Positions 24,515 through 33,895 of a stretch of DNA of 49,005 nucleotides are shown piece after piece. The notes below the pieces were generated by a model, which saw only the letters and a program-made list of their open reading frames with translations, had not been told where the DNA came from and searched no databases. Numbering within the stretch: the stretch's first letter is position 1; each line of letters opens with the position of its first letter. The position numbers and the translations under genes are program-made. Location of the stretch: positions 1 through 49,005 of the forward strand of contig CANQLV010000017.1 of assembly GCA_947624785.1 (NCBI GenBank). The letters are read 5' to 3'. This DNA comes from Akkermansia muciniphila (GTDB lineage: Bacteria > Verrucomicrobiota > Verrucomicrobiia > Verrucomicrobiales > Akkermansiaceae).

Positions 24515-25177
24515 TCAGTTTTCCTTGATGGCCAGGAACCCCATCTGGCGCTTGTAGCGCGGCACGGTGGAATCCGTGCGCACCCAGATGGTGTTGAAGG
24601 CCGGCTTGGCCGTGGACTTGGGAGTGACGATGATTTTGTATTCCCTGCCTTTCTTCACGGTCACGGGCTCATAGTCAAAGGCGTCCCCGGTCAGGTCCAC
24701 CGTGGTCAGGTTGACGGGCAGTTCCTTGGAGATGGTGATTTTTATGGTCTTGGGGGCAGGGGCTTCTCCCCTGGTCCATTCCAGCTTGCGGGGTTCCATC
24801 CGGATGATGTCCGGGATTTGCGCGCGTATCACCAGCTTGTAGGCGGAGCCGTTGGCGTGCACCATCATGTCCTTGTCCACGGTGCCGGAAAAGTTGCCGG
24901 TCTTCATCACGGCGCTGATGACACCGGATTCCCCCGGAGCGTACGTCAGCTTGTTATCCTTCGCCCCCGCGGTGGTGCAGTCGCAGGAGACGTGGATTTT
25001 GCTGATGGTGACGGGGGTGCCTGAGGTATTGGTGAAGGGGAAGGAGGCCGTGATGCTGTCCTGGTCCGGAGCCACCTTTACCGGAACCACCGTTTCCTTG
25101 AAGGACAATTCATCCCTGCCGGAGGCGAGGCCCCCGCACAGCAGCAGCCCTGACAGAATAATGGTCCGGATGGTCAT
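24515..25177 (-). CDS. DUF1573 secreted protein
   Basis: A 220-residue exported protein with signal peptide MTIRTIILSGLLLCGGLASG. The first half has the DUF1573 hallmark: an Ig-like strand pattern with FTNTSGTPVTISKIHVSCDCTTA in segments and YAPGESGVI. The CDC pair is typical. Function unknown; such domains are common in Bacteroidota and verrucomicrobia. The ATG at 25175-25177 lies 7 bp after the lspA stop; a longer frame reading back into lspA has no signal peptide and is low complexity. Confidence 0.8.
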   Translation of the reverse strand: MTIRTIILSGLLLCGGLASGRDELSFKETVVPVKVAPDQDSITASFPFTNTSGTPVTISKIHVSCDCTTAGAKDNKLTYAPGESGVISAVMKTGNFSGTVDKDMMVHANGSAYKLVIRAQIPDIIRMEPRKLEWTRGEAPAPKTIKITISKELPVNLTTVDLTGDAFDYEPVTVKKGREYKIIVTPKSTAKPAFNTIWVRTDSTVPRYKRQMGFLAIKEN

Positions 25178-25184
25178 GGTCGTT

Positions 25185-25958
25185 TCAGGATGGTTTTTCC
25201 TCTTTCCTCCTGGCGGAGAAGATGCTGGCGATGAAGAAGATGATCGCCGCCACGAAGATGCAGGAGTCCGCCACGTTGAAGGCGGGCCAGCGGTAGTTGA
25301 AGAGGGGGATGGTGACGTCAATGAAGTCCACCACGTAGCCGTTCATAAGCTTCGTGAAGAAGCCGTGCGGCTGTTCATAGGGAATCAGGAAGCCCTGCAT
25401 CAGGCGGTCCGTCAGGTTGCCCGCCACGCCCGCCAGCAGCAGCACGTAGGCCAGCTTGAGCCATGCCGTATGGAAGAAATTTTTCCGGTAGAGCACGATC
25501 AGGGCCACGATGGCCAGCACGGGAATCGCCAGGAACAGGTAGCTGGACCACGCCGTTCCGTTCCCCAGCCCGAAGGCCACTCCCGTGTTGTGCACGCGGG
25601 TGATGTTCACGGCGCCGTCCAGGAAGGAAATGGGTTCCAGTTCCCTCAGCTTGTTCAGGGCCTCCACCGTGTTCGGGTTCAGATCCTGGAACTGCGCCAG
25701 GTCCACCGCCGGCACGTGCGCGTTCGTGGCGAAGTCCAGCGTGCCGTCCGCATTGACGTGGTGGAAGCCCGGGAAATCAGGCAGGTACGCGTACTTCTGG
25801 GCTTTCTCGTTCAGGTAGTTCAGCGGGAAGCTGTGGACGATCCACAGCTTGCTCACCTGGTCCAGTACATACAGCCCCACGCCCAGCAGGCTCCACCAGA
25901 GCCAGCCGGGAAGCGTTTTCTTATGGGGGCCGGGTTCCTTTTCCGTCGGGGTATCCAT
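25185..25958 (-). CDS. lspA: Lipoprotein signal peptidase (signal peptidase II), enlarged
   Basis: A 257-residue membrane aspartyl protease that cleaves signal peptides of prolipoproteins. Core motifs are all present: DQVSK (33-37), NITRVHNTGVAFG (118-130), AGNLTDRL (179-186), VVDFIDV (209-215) and FNVADS (227-232); the catalytic pair is likely Asp211 and Asp231. Usual length is about 160-170. The excess is a polar stretch at about 45-117 between the first helix and the NxGxAFG loop, plus about 17 residues before VVDFID. It lies 23 bp after ileS, a pairing (ileS-lspA) seen in many bacteria. Confidence 0.93.
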   Translation of the reverse strand: MDTPTEKEPGPHKKTLPGWLWWSLLGVGLYVLDQVSKLWIVHSFPLNYLNEKAQKYAYLPDFPGFHHVNADGTLDFATNAHVPAVDLAQFQDLNPNTVEALNKLRELEPISFLDGAVNITRVHNTGVAFGLGNGTAWSSYLFLAIPVLAIVALIVLYRKNFFHTAWLKLAYVLLLAGVAGNLTDRLMQGFLIPYEQPHGFFTKLMNGYVVDFIDVTIPLFNYRWPAFNVADSCIFVAAIIFFIASIFSARRKEEKPS

Positions 25959-25981
25959 AAAAGATGGGGGAATGGTTCAGT

Positions 25982-28711
25982 TCAGGAAAGGACTTCCGCG
26001 CAGCGTTCGCACACGTCGCCGCCGTCCGCCGCGGGTTCATACCGGCGGCAGCGCGGGCACATGGCGTGTTCCGTTTTGGCGGCGGTGGCCGCCAGTTCCG
26101 GACCGCTCTTCACGTCCATATCTGCAATGATGAAGAATTCCGTGGCAAAGGCGCGGTCTTCCAGCAGAGCCACCACGTCCTCGCTTTCATTCGCGGGAAC
26201 GGTGAGGGTGATGGAGGCTTCATTGTTCTTGGAGAAGGCCTTGGCCTTCACCTGCTCTTCAATGGCTACCTGGATGACGGACTTGATTTCCTGAAGGCGC
26301 GACACGGAGGAGGAGGCCTCCTGCGTGTCGTACTCCGGCATCGGGGCCGGGAAATCCTGCTCGTGCACGCTGCCTTCATAGCCGGCGTATTCCCAGGCTT
26401 CATCCGCCGTGAAGGCCAGGATGGGGGCCAGCAGGCGGCACAGGGCCTTGAAAATGATGGTCATGGCCGTCTGCGTGGCGCGGCGGCGCACGGAGGTGAC
26501 GGAATCGCAGTACAGGCGGTCCTTCGTGGTATCCACGTACAGGGCGGAAAGGTCGCTGGTGCAGAACTGGTTGATGACGCTGAACGCCTTGCGGAAATCA
26601 TAGGCTTCATAGGCTTTCAGCGTTTCCTTGATGACGGCGTTCAGGCGTTCCAGAATCCAGCGGTCCAGGATGGGCATGTGTTCCGGGGCTACCGCCTGCG
26701 TGGCGAAGTCAAACCCGCTGATGTTGCCCAGCAGGATGCGCAGGGTGTTGCGCAGGCGTCGGTAGGGCTCCGTGACCTGCTTGAAAAGGTCTTCCCCGAA
26801 GGGGACTTCATTCTGCCAGTCCACGGAGGCGGCCCACAGGCGCACGATGTCCGCGCCGTACTTGTCGTAGTAATAGGCGGCGTCAATGGGCTTGCCGCTC
26901 TTGGCGTCGGACTTGGAGGTCTTTTTCCCGGTATCCTTGTCCACCACGAAGCCGTGGGTCATCACGGCCTTGTACGGGGCCTTGCCGCGCCAGGCGACGG
27001 AAAGCATCAGGGAACTCTGGAACCAGCCGCGGTGCTGGTCCGTGGCTTCCAGGTACAGGTCCGCCGGGGCGTCCAGCCCAGGGCGGGCGTCCATGACGGC
27101 CATGTGGGAGCTGCCGGAATCGATCCAGACGTCCAGCGTATCCTTGCCCTTCTTCCAGGTCTTCGGCAGGCCGAGGCGTTCGCACAGGTCTTCGTCTGAA
27201 AGTTCAAACCAGATATTGGAGCCGTGGGCCTCCACCATGTCCGCGATCTTGCGGACCAGGGCGGCGTCCAGAACGGCCTTCCCGTTCTCGTCAAAGAAGA
27301 CGGGAAGGGGCACGCCCCAGGTGCGCTGGCGGGAGATGCACCAGTCCGGGCGCGCCTCCACGGTGCCGTAAATGCGGTTGCGGCCCCAGGCGGGCAGCCA
27401 CTGCACCTTGTCGATCTCTTCCAGGGCCTGCGGGCGCAGCTTGTCCATGGAGATGAAGAACTGTTCCACGGCGCGGAAGATGATGGGCGTCTTGGAACGC
27501 CAGCAATGCGGGTACTGGTGGCGGTATTCCTCCACGCCGAAAAGGTTGTTATCCTTCTCCAGCATGGCGATGACATCCTTGTTGGCGTCAAACACGTGCT
27601 TGCCTACAAGGGCCGGAACGCCCACTTCTTCCGTGTACTTGCCGTCGTCATCCACGGGGGAGAGAACGGGCAGGCCGTACTGGCGCCCCACGTTATAGTC
27701 GTCCGAGCCATGGCCGGGCGCGATGTGGACGGCCCCCGTGCCGGTATCCGTGGTCACGAAGTCCGCCAGAATGATTTTTGACGTGCGGGAGAGGAAGGGG
27801 TGCTGTGCTTCGCAGTTTTCCAGTTCGGTGCCCTTGAACTCGCGGATGGTTTCCGCCAGGGCCCAGCCCGTCTTCTGCGCGAAGGCGTCCAGCAGGTCTT
27901 TCAGGATGATGAGGGTTTCCGTCTGGCCGTCCTTCATGAACTTGCCGGCCACGTACGTAAAGCGCGGATGGAGGGCAATGCCCACATTGGCGGGCAGCGT
28001 CCACGGGGTGGTGGTCCAGATCACCATGGAGGCTTTCAGTCCCAGCGGGTTGTCCAGCAAGGGGAAGCGCACGAACACGGAGGGGCTGACCTTCTCCTTG
28101 TAATCAATCTCCGCTTCCGCCAGCGCCGTGTAGGCTCCGTAGGACCACTGCACGGGCTTGCGGCTCTGGTAAACCGCGCCGTCTTCCACTAGCTTGGCGA
28201 ACACGCGCAGGATGTTCGCTTCATACGCCGGCTTCATGGTCAGGTAGGGATGCTCCCAATCGCCGAAAACGCCCAGGCGGCGGAAGGAAGTCCGTTGAAT
28301 GTCAATAAAGCCTTCCGCAAATTCCGCACAGCGGCGGCGGATTTCCGCCGCGTCCAGGTCGCGGGCCTTCTGCACCACCTTGAATTCGATGGGCAGCCCG
28401 TGGCAGTCCCAGCCGGGAACGTACGGGGCGGCATAACCGGCCATGGTCTTGGACTTCAGGACCAGGTCCTTCAGGATCTTGTTCAGGGCCGTGCCCATGT
28501 GCACGTCGCCATTGGCGAAGGGGGGGCCGTCGTGGAGCAGGAACCGGGGTGCGCCCTGTTCCATCCTGCGGGACAAAATTCGTTCGTACAGCCCGGTGTC
28601 TTCCCACTTTTTCAGGCGTACGGGTTCGTTTTTCGTCAGGTCCCCTCTCATGGGGAAGCCGGTCTCCGGCAACAGGATGGTGTCTTTATAATTCTTTTCG
28701 GGCGCACTCAT
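25982..28711 (-). CDS. ileS: Isoleucyl-tRNA synthetase
   Basis: A 909-residue class I aminoacyl-tRNA synthetase. The HIGH-type motif reads HMGT in GPPFANGDVHMGTALNK, with Thr in place of the last His. GWDCHGLPIE, the WCISRQRTWGVPLP block, and the KMSKS-type motif KKTSKS in DTGKKTSKSDAKSG follow. The C-terminus carries a four-Cys zinc site (CPRCRRYEP...CERC). Length is typical of the bacterial short type. The ATG at 28709-28711 (MSAPEKNYKDTI) is preferred over a GTG 18 bp upstream. First gene of a likely operon running through lspA to about 20621. Confidence 0.96.
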   Translation of the reverse strand: MSAPEKNYKDTILLPETGFPMRGDLTKNEPVRLKKWEDTGLYERILSRRMEQGAPRFLLHDGPPFANGDVHMGTALNKILKDLVLKSKTMAGYAAPYVPGWDCHGLPIEFKVVQKARDLDAAEIRRRCAEFAEGFIDIQRTSFRRLGVFGDWEHPYLTMKPAYEANILRVFAKLVEDGAVYQSRKPVQWSYGAYTALAEAEIDYKEKVSPSVFVRFPLLDNPLGLKASMVIWTTTPWTLPANVGIALHPRFTYVAGKFMKDGQTETLIILKDLLDAFAQKTGWALAETIREFKGTELENCEAQHPFLSRTSKIILADFVTTDTGTGAVHIAPGHGSDDYNVGRQYGLPVLSPVDDDGKYTEEVGVPALVGKHVFDANKDVIAMLEKDNNLFGVEEYRHQYPHCWRSKTPIIFRAVEQFFISMDKLRPQALEEIDKVQWLPAWGRNRIYGTVEARPDWCISRQRTWGVPLPVFFDENGKAVLDAALVRKIADMVEAHGSNIWFELSDEDLCERLGLPKTWKKGKDTLDVWIDSGSSHMAVMDARPGLDAPADLYLEATDQHRGWFQSSLMLSVAWRGKAPYKAVMTHGFVVDKDTGKKTSKSDAKSGKPIDAAYYYDKYGADIVRLWAASVDWQNEVPFGEDLFKQVTEPYRRLRNTLRILLGNISGFDFATQAVAPEHMPILDRWILERLNAVIKETLKAYEAYDFRKAFSVINQFCTSDLSALYVDTTKDRLYCDSVTSVRRRATQTAMTIIFKALCRLLAPILAFTADEAWEYAGYEGSVHEQDFPAPMPEYDTQEASSSVSRLQEIKSVIQVAIEEQVKAKAFSKNNEASITLTVPANESEDVVALLEDRAFATEFFIIADMDVKSGPELAATAAKTEHAMCPRCRRYEPAADGGDVCERCAEVLS

Positions 28712-28784
28712 GCCCGGAAAAGGTATCACCCGCCCCCGTTCCGGTCAACCCTGTGGTGCGGCACAATCAGAGGGCCTAGCGCGT

Positions 28785-29819
28785 TCATTCCCGCCGGGTT
28801 CCGGAGGAGGCGCCCTCTCCGGGAAAGGCGCTCCCGCGGGGTGCCGCCGGGGGAGCGGAAAATCCCTGTTCCTTCAGCCATTGTCCGGCTGCTGCGGGCC
28901 ATGCGTCCGTGGGGTTGCCGCGCTTCTCCATGCCGTAGCCGTGCCCTCCCCTGGAATAAAGGCGCAGGGTCACGGGAACGCCGTTATCCCGGCAGGCCTT
29001 CTCCATGAGTTGGCTGTTGGCGCAGGATACGCCGTCATCCTGCGCGTGGACGAGGAACACGGGCGGCGTGCGCGGCGTGACCTGTTGTTCCGGGGAGCAC
29101 AGTTTTTCCATGGCCGGGTCCGGTTTTGCCCCTATGATCTTGTTGCGCGAACCATGGTGGACGGCTTTGGGAGTCATCGTGATGACGGGATAAATCAGCA
29201 TGGAGAAGTCCGGCCGGGCGGAAACGGAGTTGAGGGGATTGCCCTCTTCCTCCGGGAGCGTCTTATCCCACAAGGTCGCAGTCATAGCGGCCAGATGACC
29301 GCCTGCGGAAAAGCCCATGACGCCGATTTTCCGGGGATTGACGCCGAGTTTTGCGGCATGCTTGCGCGTCAGGCGCACGGCCTGCCGGGCGTCCAGCAGG
29401 GGACCGGGAAATTTGCCGATGGCATTGTTCTGCTGGGAAACGCGGTATTTGACGACGATGCCCACCATCCCGTGCTCAGCCGCCCACCGGGCGATCTGAG
29501 TACCTTCCTTCTCAATGGCCAGGAGTATATAGCCTCCTCCCGGGAAAATGCACAGGGCCGGGCGTTTATCCTGAGGCCGCCATCCGGCGGGGAAATGGAA
29601 CTGCATCTGCGCTTCCCCCACGTTCGTGACTCTGGTGGGATCATTGTATTTTTCCTGCATGTCCGCTGCCTTGAGTCCCAGCGGAATCCAGCCGGAAGAG
29701 AAGGTTGTCTTCCCGGATGCCGCGGGCAGTTTATTCAGGGCGTCGGAAAAAGAGTCTGCGCTGGCTGAAGCGGGAACGAGGATAAGCGCGGCAGCGCAAA
29801 AAAGGGACGGAATGTTCAT
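28785..29819 (-). CDS. Secreted alpha/beta-hydrolase, acetyl-xylan-esterase-like carbohydrate esterase
   Basis: A 344-residue exported hydrolase. The signal peptide is MNIPSLFCAAALILVPASASA. The oxyanion block FPGGGY, nucleophile GFSAGGH, acid HAQDD and catalytic His in GGHGYG complete the triad. This is the BD-FAE/acetyl-esterase-like group often found beside glycan-degrading genes. Its ATG overlaps the stop of the M28 peptidase by 4 bp (ATGA), so the two are translationally coupled. Removal of O-acetyl groups from host glycans such as sialylated mucins is a reasonable guess. Confidence 0.8.
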   Translation of the reverse strand: MNIPSLFCAAALILVPASASADSFSDALNKLPAASGKTTFSSGWIPLGLKAADMQEKYNDPTRVTNVGEAQMQFHFPAGWRPQDKRPALCIFPGGGYILLAIEKEGTQIARWAAEHGMVGIVVKYRVSQQNNAIGKFPGPLLDARQAVRLTRKHAAKLGVNPRKIGVMGFSAGGHLAAMTATLWDKTLPEEEGNPLNSVSARPDFSMLIYPVITMTPKAVHHGSRNKIIGAKPDPAMEKLCSPEQQVTPRTPPVFLVHAQDDGVSCANSQLMEKACRDNGVPVTLRLYSRGGHGYGMEKRGNPTDAWPAAAGQWLKEQGFSAPPAAPRGSAFPGEGASSGTRRE

Positions 29820-30883
29820 GGTTTATTGGAAAGGGAGATGATGAGTTTGGCGAGTCCCTGCACGACTTCCGCGAACTGGGGATAGTCCAGCTTTTCAGCC
29901 GTATCGCTGGTTTCATGGTAGTCGTCACAGCGGAGGAAGGCCGTATCCGTGGCGGCGAAGGAGGGAATGCCCTCCTTCATGTACCCCCAGTCGTCGGACC
30001 AGGAAACGCCCCTGGCGTAATAGGGGAACACGGCGGAGCGCACCGGGAAGCGGTTCAGGGCGGAAAACTCTTTCGCGCAGGAGCGGGCCAGCTTCCGGCC
30101 CGTGTTGGTGGACATGAAGGCCACGTAATCGCACCGGTCCGGCAGTCCTGCCAGTCCGGCGGCCATGGCGGATTTGCGTTTTTTGTTCACCCGAGGGGAA
30201 TAGCAGCCAAGCGTTTCCAGTGCAATCATGCCGGTGATACGCTCCCTGCCCAGGCCGGCGGCGGCTGATTTGGCGTGCACCACGCTTCCCATGGAGGGCG
30301 TCTGGTAGAAGGGCGGCTCCTCGTTGGCGTACGCCACCAGGCAGACGTCGTGAAGGGTGGGTACGGCTGCCAGGGCACGGGCTATTTCCAGCAGGGCGGC
30401 TACGCCGGAGGCATTGTCATTGGCACCCGGCGTTCCGGTGCGGGCCGGCCTGGCGGGACCGTGGCCGTGCCAGTTGTCCATGCCCACCCTGGTATCGTAA
30501 TGGGCGCCTACGATGAGCATTTTAGGCTGGGGGGAGGTTCCTTTTTTGACGGCAATCACGTTATATACCGTCCGGTCCTTCACCGCGCCGAATTCCGTGG
30601 AAGGAGGAATCTCCACAGCCTGGCGCGTGACGGTGTAGCCCATGTCCGCCAGCGTTTTTTCAATGTAGCGGGCGGAACGTTCCATGGTGCCCGGTTGATA
30701 GGCGTTGCGCTCCCCGATGGTGTCCGCCAGATGGAACACGTGTGTTTTCAGGAGCGTTTCTGTCTGGTCCGTTTCCGGAATTTTCCCGCTTCCGCAGGGT
30801 GAAAAAAGCTTGGTGCAGGAGCCCAGGGCGAGGAAAGCCGCCGCGAGCAGCCCTAATTTGAGAGGCATGAAAGAGAGTTTCAT
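29816..30883 (-). CDS. M28-family metallopeptidase, lipoprotein
   Basis: A 355-residue predicted lipoprotein (lipobox LALGSC near residue 23). The di-zinc ligands of family M28 are visible: AHYDT, the bridging Asp in GANDNASG, the Glu pair in YANEEPP, and the final His in DDYHETSDT. Members are aminopeptidases or glutaminyl cyclases; the NxxGTxxxPGANDNASG region and lack of extra domains do not decide between them. The ATG at 30881-30883 gives a good lipoprotein signal; an ATG 18 bp upstream is possible. It sits between the GH95 and esterase genes. Confidence 0.85.
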   Translation of the reverse strand: MKLSFMPLKLGLLAAAFLALGSCTKLFSPCGSGKIPETDQTETLLKTHVFHLADTIGERNAYQPGTMERSARYIEKTLADMGYTVTRQAVEIPPSTEFGAVKDRTVYNVIAVKKGTSPQPKMLIVGAHYDTRVGMDNWHGHGPARPARTGTPGANDNASGVAALLEIARALAAVPTLHDVCLVAYANEEPPFYQTPSMGSVVHAKSAAAGLGRERITGMIALETLGCYSPRVNKKRKSAMAAGLAGLPDRCDYVAFMSTNTGRKLARSCAKEFSALNRFPVRSAVFPYYARGVSWSDDWGYMKEGIPSFAATDTAFLRCDDYHETSDTAEKLDYPQFAEVVQGLAKLIISLSNKP

Positions 30884-30909
30884 GGCAGGTGTTGGAGGCA
30901 TGGTGGACG

Positions 30910-33273
30910 TTAATGGGAGAGATGCTGGAAATCAAGCCGCACCGTCTCCCCTTTTTTCATGGCAAGGTCTTTTTTACGGCCCTGGTGCATGAACCGGAAT
31001 TTGCCGGGGCGGCTGGCCGTGGCGGTAGCCTGCACCCGGCCGTTTTCCCAGAAGAGGTCTACTTTCAGCCCTCCCCGTGTGCGCAGTCCCGTGGCGGAGC
31101 CTTTCTTCCAATGGTCCGCCAGGGCCGGAGCCAGCAGGATGACCTGGAAGCCGTCCTGCGTGATCTGGCTCTGGACCAGGCACTGGGCCACCCCGGAGGT
31201 AAAGCCGAAGTTGCCGTCAATCTGGAAGGGGGGATGCAGGTCAAAAAGATTGGGATTGATGTAATGTCTCAGCATGATGTGCATCCTGTCCTCCGCGGCG
31301 TTTCCGTCGCCCAGCGTGGCGTAAAGGTTGATGAGCCATGCCGTGCTCCATCCGGTCCTGATGCCGTTGTTTCCCATGTCCGCGTATTTGCGCCGGAAAT
31401 CGGCTGACTTCCGGACGGCCGCGGCGTATTCCGGCGTGTTGAGCACGTCCCATTCCATGCCGGGGAACAGGCCGTAAAGATGGCTGATGTGGCGGTGCCC
31501 TTTCTGCATTTCTTCAAAGGGCCTCCGCCATTCCTGCACCCGCCCGTCAGGGCCTATGGCCGGCTGGGGGATGTTCCTGAGAAATTGAACGGCTTTAATC
31601 AGGGTGGGAGTCCGGACGCCCAGTTCCCGGCAGGCGTAGATGTAATTGCGGAGCGCCTCCCGGCCAAGGAGCTGGTCATGGGCCGTGCCGTTGGAAACGT
31701 AGGAAAGCACGTTGGGGCCTGTGCCGTCGGGCGCGTGGAATCCGGTCTCCGGAGAGACTCCCGGTCCGGAAAGAAAGCGGCCCTGTCCGTCGTCCTCAAA
31801 CCAGGACATGATGAAACGCGCGCTGGATTCCAGGATGGGAAGGGATTTTCTCAAGTCTTCCCTGTCTCCGGTGAAGCGGTAGCTGTCCACCAGGTGGGCG
31901 CAGGCCCAGGCTCCGTTCATGAGGCTGGCGCCGAATTCCGGGCTGCTGCCTGAAAAATAGGTGTGTTTCCAGCAGTCCGTATAATGGCCGAAGCAGAAGC
32001 CGTCCCGTTTGATGAAGCGGGCGAACTCCTCCCCGTAGGGGCGCAGGCTCCGGACGAATTCAAGATAGGGCTGCTGGAATTCCCCCAGCCCGGTGACATG
32101 GGACGGCCACTGGTTCATCTGGCTGTTGATGTTCAGGAAATAGCAGCCCATCCACGCCGCCTTCATCTCAGGATTCCACAATCCCTGCAATCCGCATGGA
32201 AGCTGCCCCGGTCTGGTATGGACGATCGTGCAGAAACGGCCGAACTGGAAAAGCTGTTCCAGAAGGTCCGGGTCCGTTTCTCCCTGCCTGACCCGTTCCA
32301 GTCTTTGGGAAGTGGTCATGGCGGAGACCTGGGGCGGGGAATCTCCCAGATCCACCTGGCAGCGCATCATGAGCCGGGAAAAATAGTTTTCCGTTTCCTC
32401 CTCCAGTTTCTTCCAGCCTTTCTTTCGGGCCTTCTCCAGAATTTGCGTGTTTTTATCCGCCAGATGGTGAGTCAGGGGCGATGCCGGTTTCCGGATGTTG
32501 TAATCCGTGGATGTGGAAGAAAGCACGAGCACTTCTTTAGCGGAATCCAGCATGACCGTTTTTCCCTGGAGGGTCACGGATGCTCCGGGAGCCAAGATCA
32601 TCACCGCGTTTTCAAACCGGGTTCCTCCGTTGCTGCCCTGTCCCGTCAGAACCCAGCCGTTTGGCCGTGTGGTGATTTGGGCCGACGGGTCCGGATGCTG
32701 CAAGTCCATGGCGATGCGGCACCCGGACGGAAGAGTGCAGGTGATGTGGTACGCGGCGCAATCGCTGGACGGAGCCGCCAGAATTTCCGTGGACAGTTCT
32801 CCCGTGCCGAATTGCACGCGCGTGGAGGCCTTTCCCCGTTGCATGTCCAGCGTGCGCCGGTAGGAGGTCTGGGCGGGCAGTCCCTGGAATTCCACCTGGA
32901 GAAGCCCTCCCTGCTGGTAGTCCCCCGCAATGGTGCCGACCAGGATATCCTTCTGGAACACCTGGTCCGCGCTCCGGTATTTTCCTTCCCTGCAAAGCCG
33001 GCGCGCCTTGTCCAGGGCTTCCGCGGCGCCTTCCTTCATGCGGAAATCCTTTTTCGCGAAAATGCTCCCTTCATTGAGCACAATGGTCTCCTTCGGGAAG
33101 ACTCCGAAGGAGAGGATGCCCAGTCTTCCGTTGCCCGTGCCGTATCTCTCCGTCCATTTCCGCGCAGGTTCAGTGGATGTGACCTGCATGGGCGCGGGAG
33201 CGGCGTGGAGAGGGGAGGGAGTCAGGAGAAGGCAGAGGAGGGAGAGATGTTTTACGGTCTTGGATAGGGTCAT
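30910..33273 (-). CDS. GH95 alpha-L-fucosidase (or alpha-L-galactosidase), secreted
   Basis: A 787-residue exported glycoside hydrolase. The signal peptide begins MTLSKTVKHLSLLCLLL. The family pattern is clear: GNGRLGILSFG near the N-terminus, an (alpha/alpha)6 catalytic domain with GLWNPE and YFLNINSQMNQWP, where Asn381 and Asn383 match the two catalytic Asn of the Bifidobacterium enzyme, an SPE motif, DGNFG, and the closing LAPALADHWKKGSATGLRTRGG. GH95 enzymes usually release alpha-1,2-linked fucose from mucin or milk glycans by inversion. The ATG at 33271-33273 is chosen over an upstream in-frame start because it gives the signal peptide. Confidence 0.92.
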   Translation of the reverse strand: MTLSKTVKHLSLLCLLLTPSPLHAAPAPMQVTSTEPARKWTERYGTGNGRLGILSFGVFPKETIVLNEGSIFAKKDFRMKEGAAEALDKARRLCREGKYRSADQVFQKDILVGTIAGDYQQGGLLQVEFQGLPAQTSYRRTLDMQRGKASTRVQFGTGELSTEILAAPSSDCAAYHITCTLPSGCRIAMDLQHPDPSAQITTRPNGWVLTGQGSNGGTRFENAVMILAPGASVTLQGKTVMLDSAKEVLVLSSTSTDYNIRKPASPLTHHLADKNTQILEKARKKGWKKLEEETENYFSRLMMRCQVDLGDSPPQVSAMTTSQRLERVRQGETDPDLLEQLFQFGRFCTIVHTRPGQLPCGLQGLWNPEMKAAWMGCYFLNINSQMNQWPSHVTGLGEFQQPYLEFVRSLRPYGEEFARFIKRDGFCFGHYTDCWKHTYFSGSSPEFGASLMNGAWACAHLVDSYRFTGDREDLRKSLPILESSARFIMSWFEDDGQGRFLSGPGVSPETGFHAPDGTGPNVLSYVSNGTAHDQLLGREALRNYIYACRELGVRTPTLIKAVQFLRNIPQPAIGPDGRVQEWRRPFEEMQKGHRHISHLYGLFPGMEWDVLNTPEYAAAVRKSADFRRKYADMGNNGIRTGWSTAWLINLYATLGDGNAAEDRMHIMLRHYINPNLFDLHPPFQIDGNFGFTSGVAQCLVQSQITQDGFQVILLAPALADHWKKGSATGLRTRGGLKVDLFWENGRVQATATASRPGKFRFMHQGRKKDLAMKKGETVRLDFQHLSH

Positions 33274-33322
33274 GAGAGAGATTGAACGTTTTTTGAAAAG
33301 GAATGGGGGAGGTGGAAAGCCT

Positions 33323-33643
33323 CTATTTCCTGAACCGGCTGCCGGTAGTGGCGTAAATGACGGCAAACGCCACGCTGCCTACCAGGAAGCACAGGGCGGC
33401 GGACATCACCACGGAGTTCTGGAGGAGAATGCTGGTGAGCCAGAGCAGCATGCCGAAGGCGAGGCAGTACATGATTTTTCCCATGAACCGGCACAGCGCA
33501 AGTTCGTCATATTTCTGCTTCTGTTCCTTGCTCATCGTATTGTAGCCTGCGATCAGGAAGGAACATTTTCCCATGGAAAGAATGACTCCAAGAATGATGA
33601 AGCCTGCCATCATGGCAATAGGTATCAGAATAGGCGCATCCAT
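33323..33643 (-). CDS. DUF3784 small membrane protein
   Basis: A 106-residue protein with a first membrane helix (about 5-24), the family marker GYNTMSKEQKQKYDE (33-47), and two further helices (about 57-73 and 78-98). DUF3784 proteins are small membrane proteins of unknown role common in Firmicutes and gut bacteria. It lies 49 bp upstream of the fucosidase gene on the same strand, possibly in the same transcript. Confidence 0.8.
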   Translation of the reverse strand: MDAPILIPIAMMAGFIILGVILSMGKCSFLIAGYNTMSKEQKQKYDELALCRFMGKIMYCLAFGMLLWLTSILLQNSVVMSAALCFLVGSVAFAVIYATTGSRFRK

Positions 33644-33895
33644 AAGCCGGAAAATGGGGGAAATCTGCCGCGGTTCCGCCGCGCGAGCATGTAAATAGAG
33701 TGGTCTTTAAAGAGATACGTTAGGGAAATGGTTTTTTTTCAGGAGAAAAAAGCGTCTGTTTTTCCGCCGGAAGGCGCCCTAGGGCAGGCCCCGTCCCTGT
33801 TATCGAGAGCTTTTACCACCTTGTATTTTTTCTTCATCTTTGCCGGGCAGGCCGGCGTCCTAACTTTCATGGTTGATTTTTTTCCGGAGGACAGC

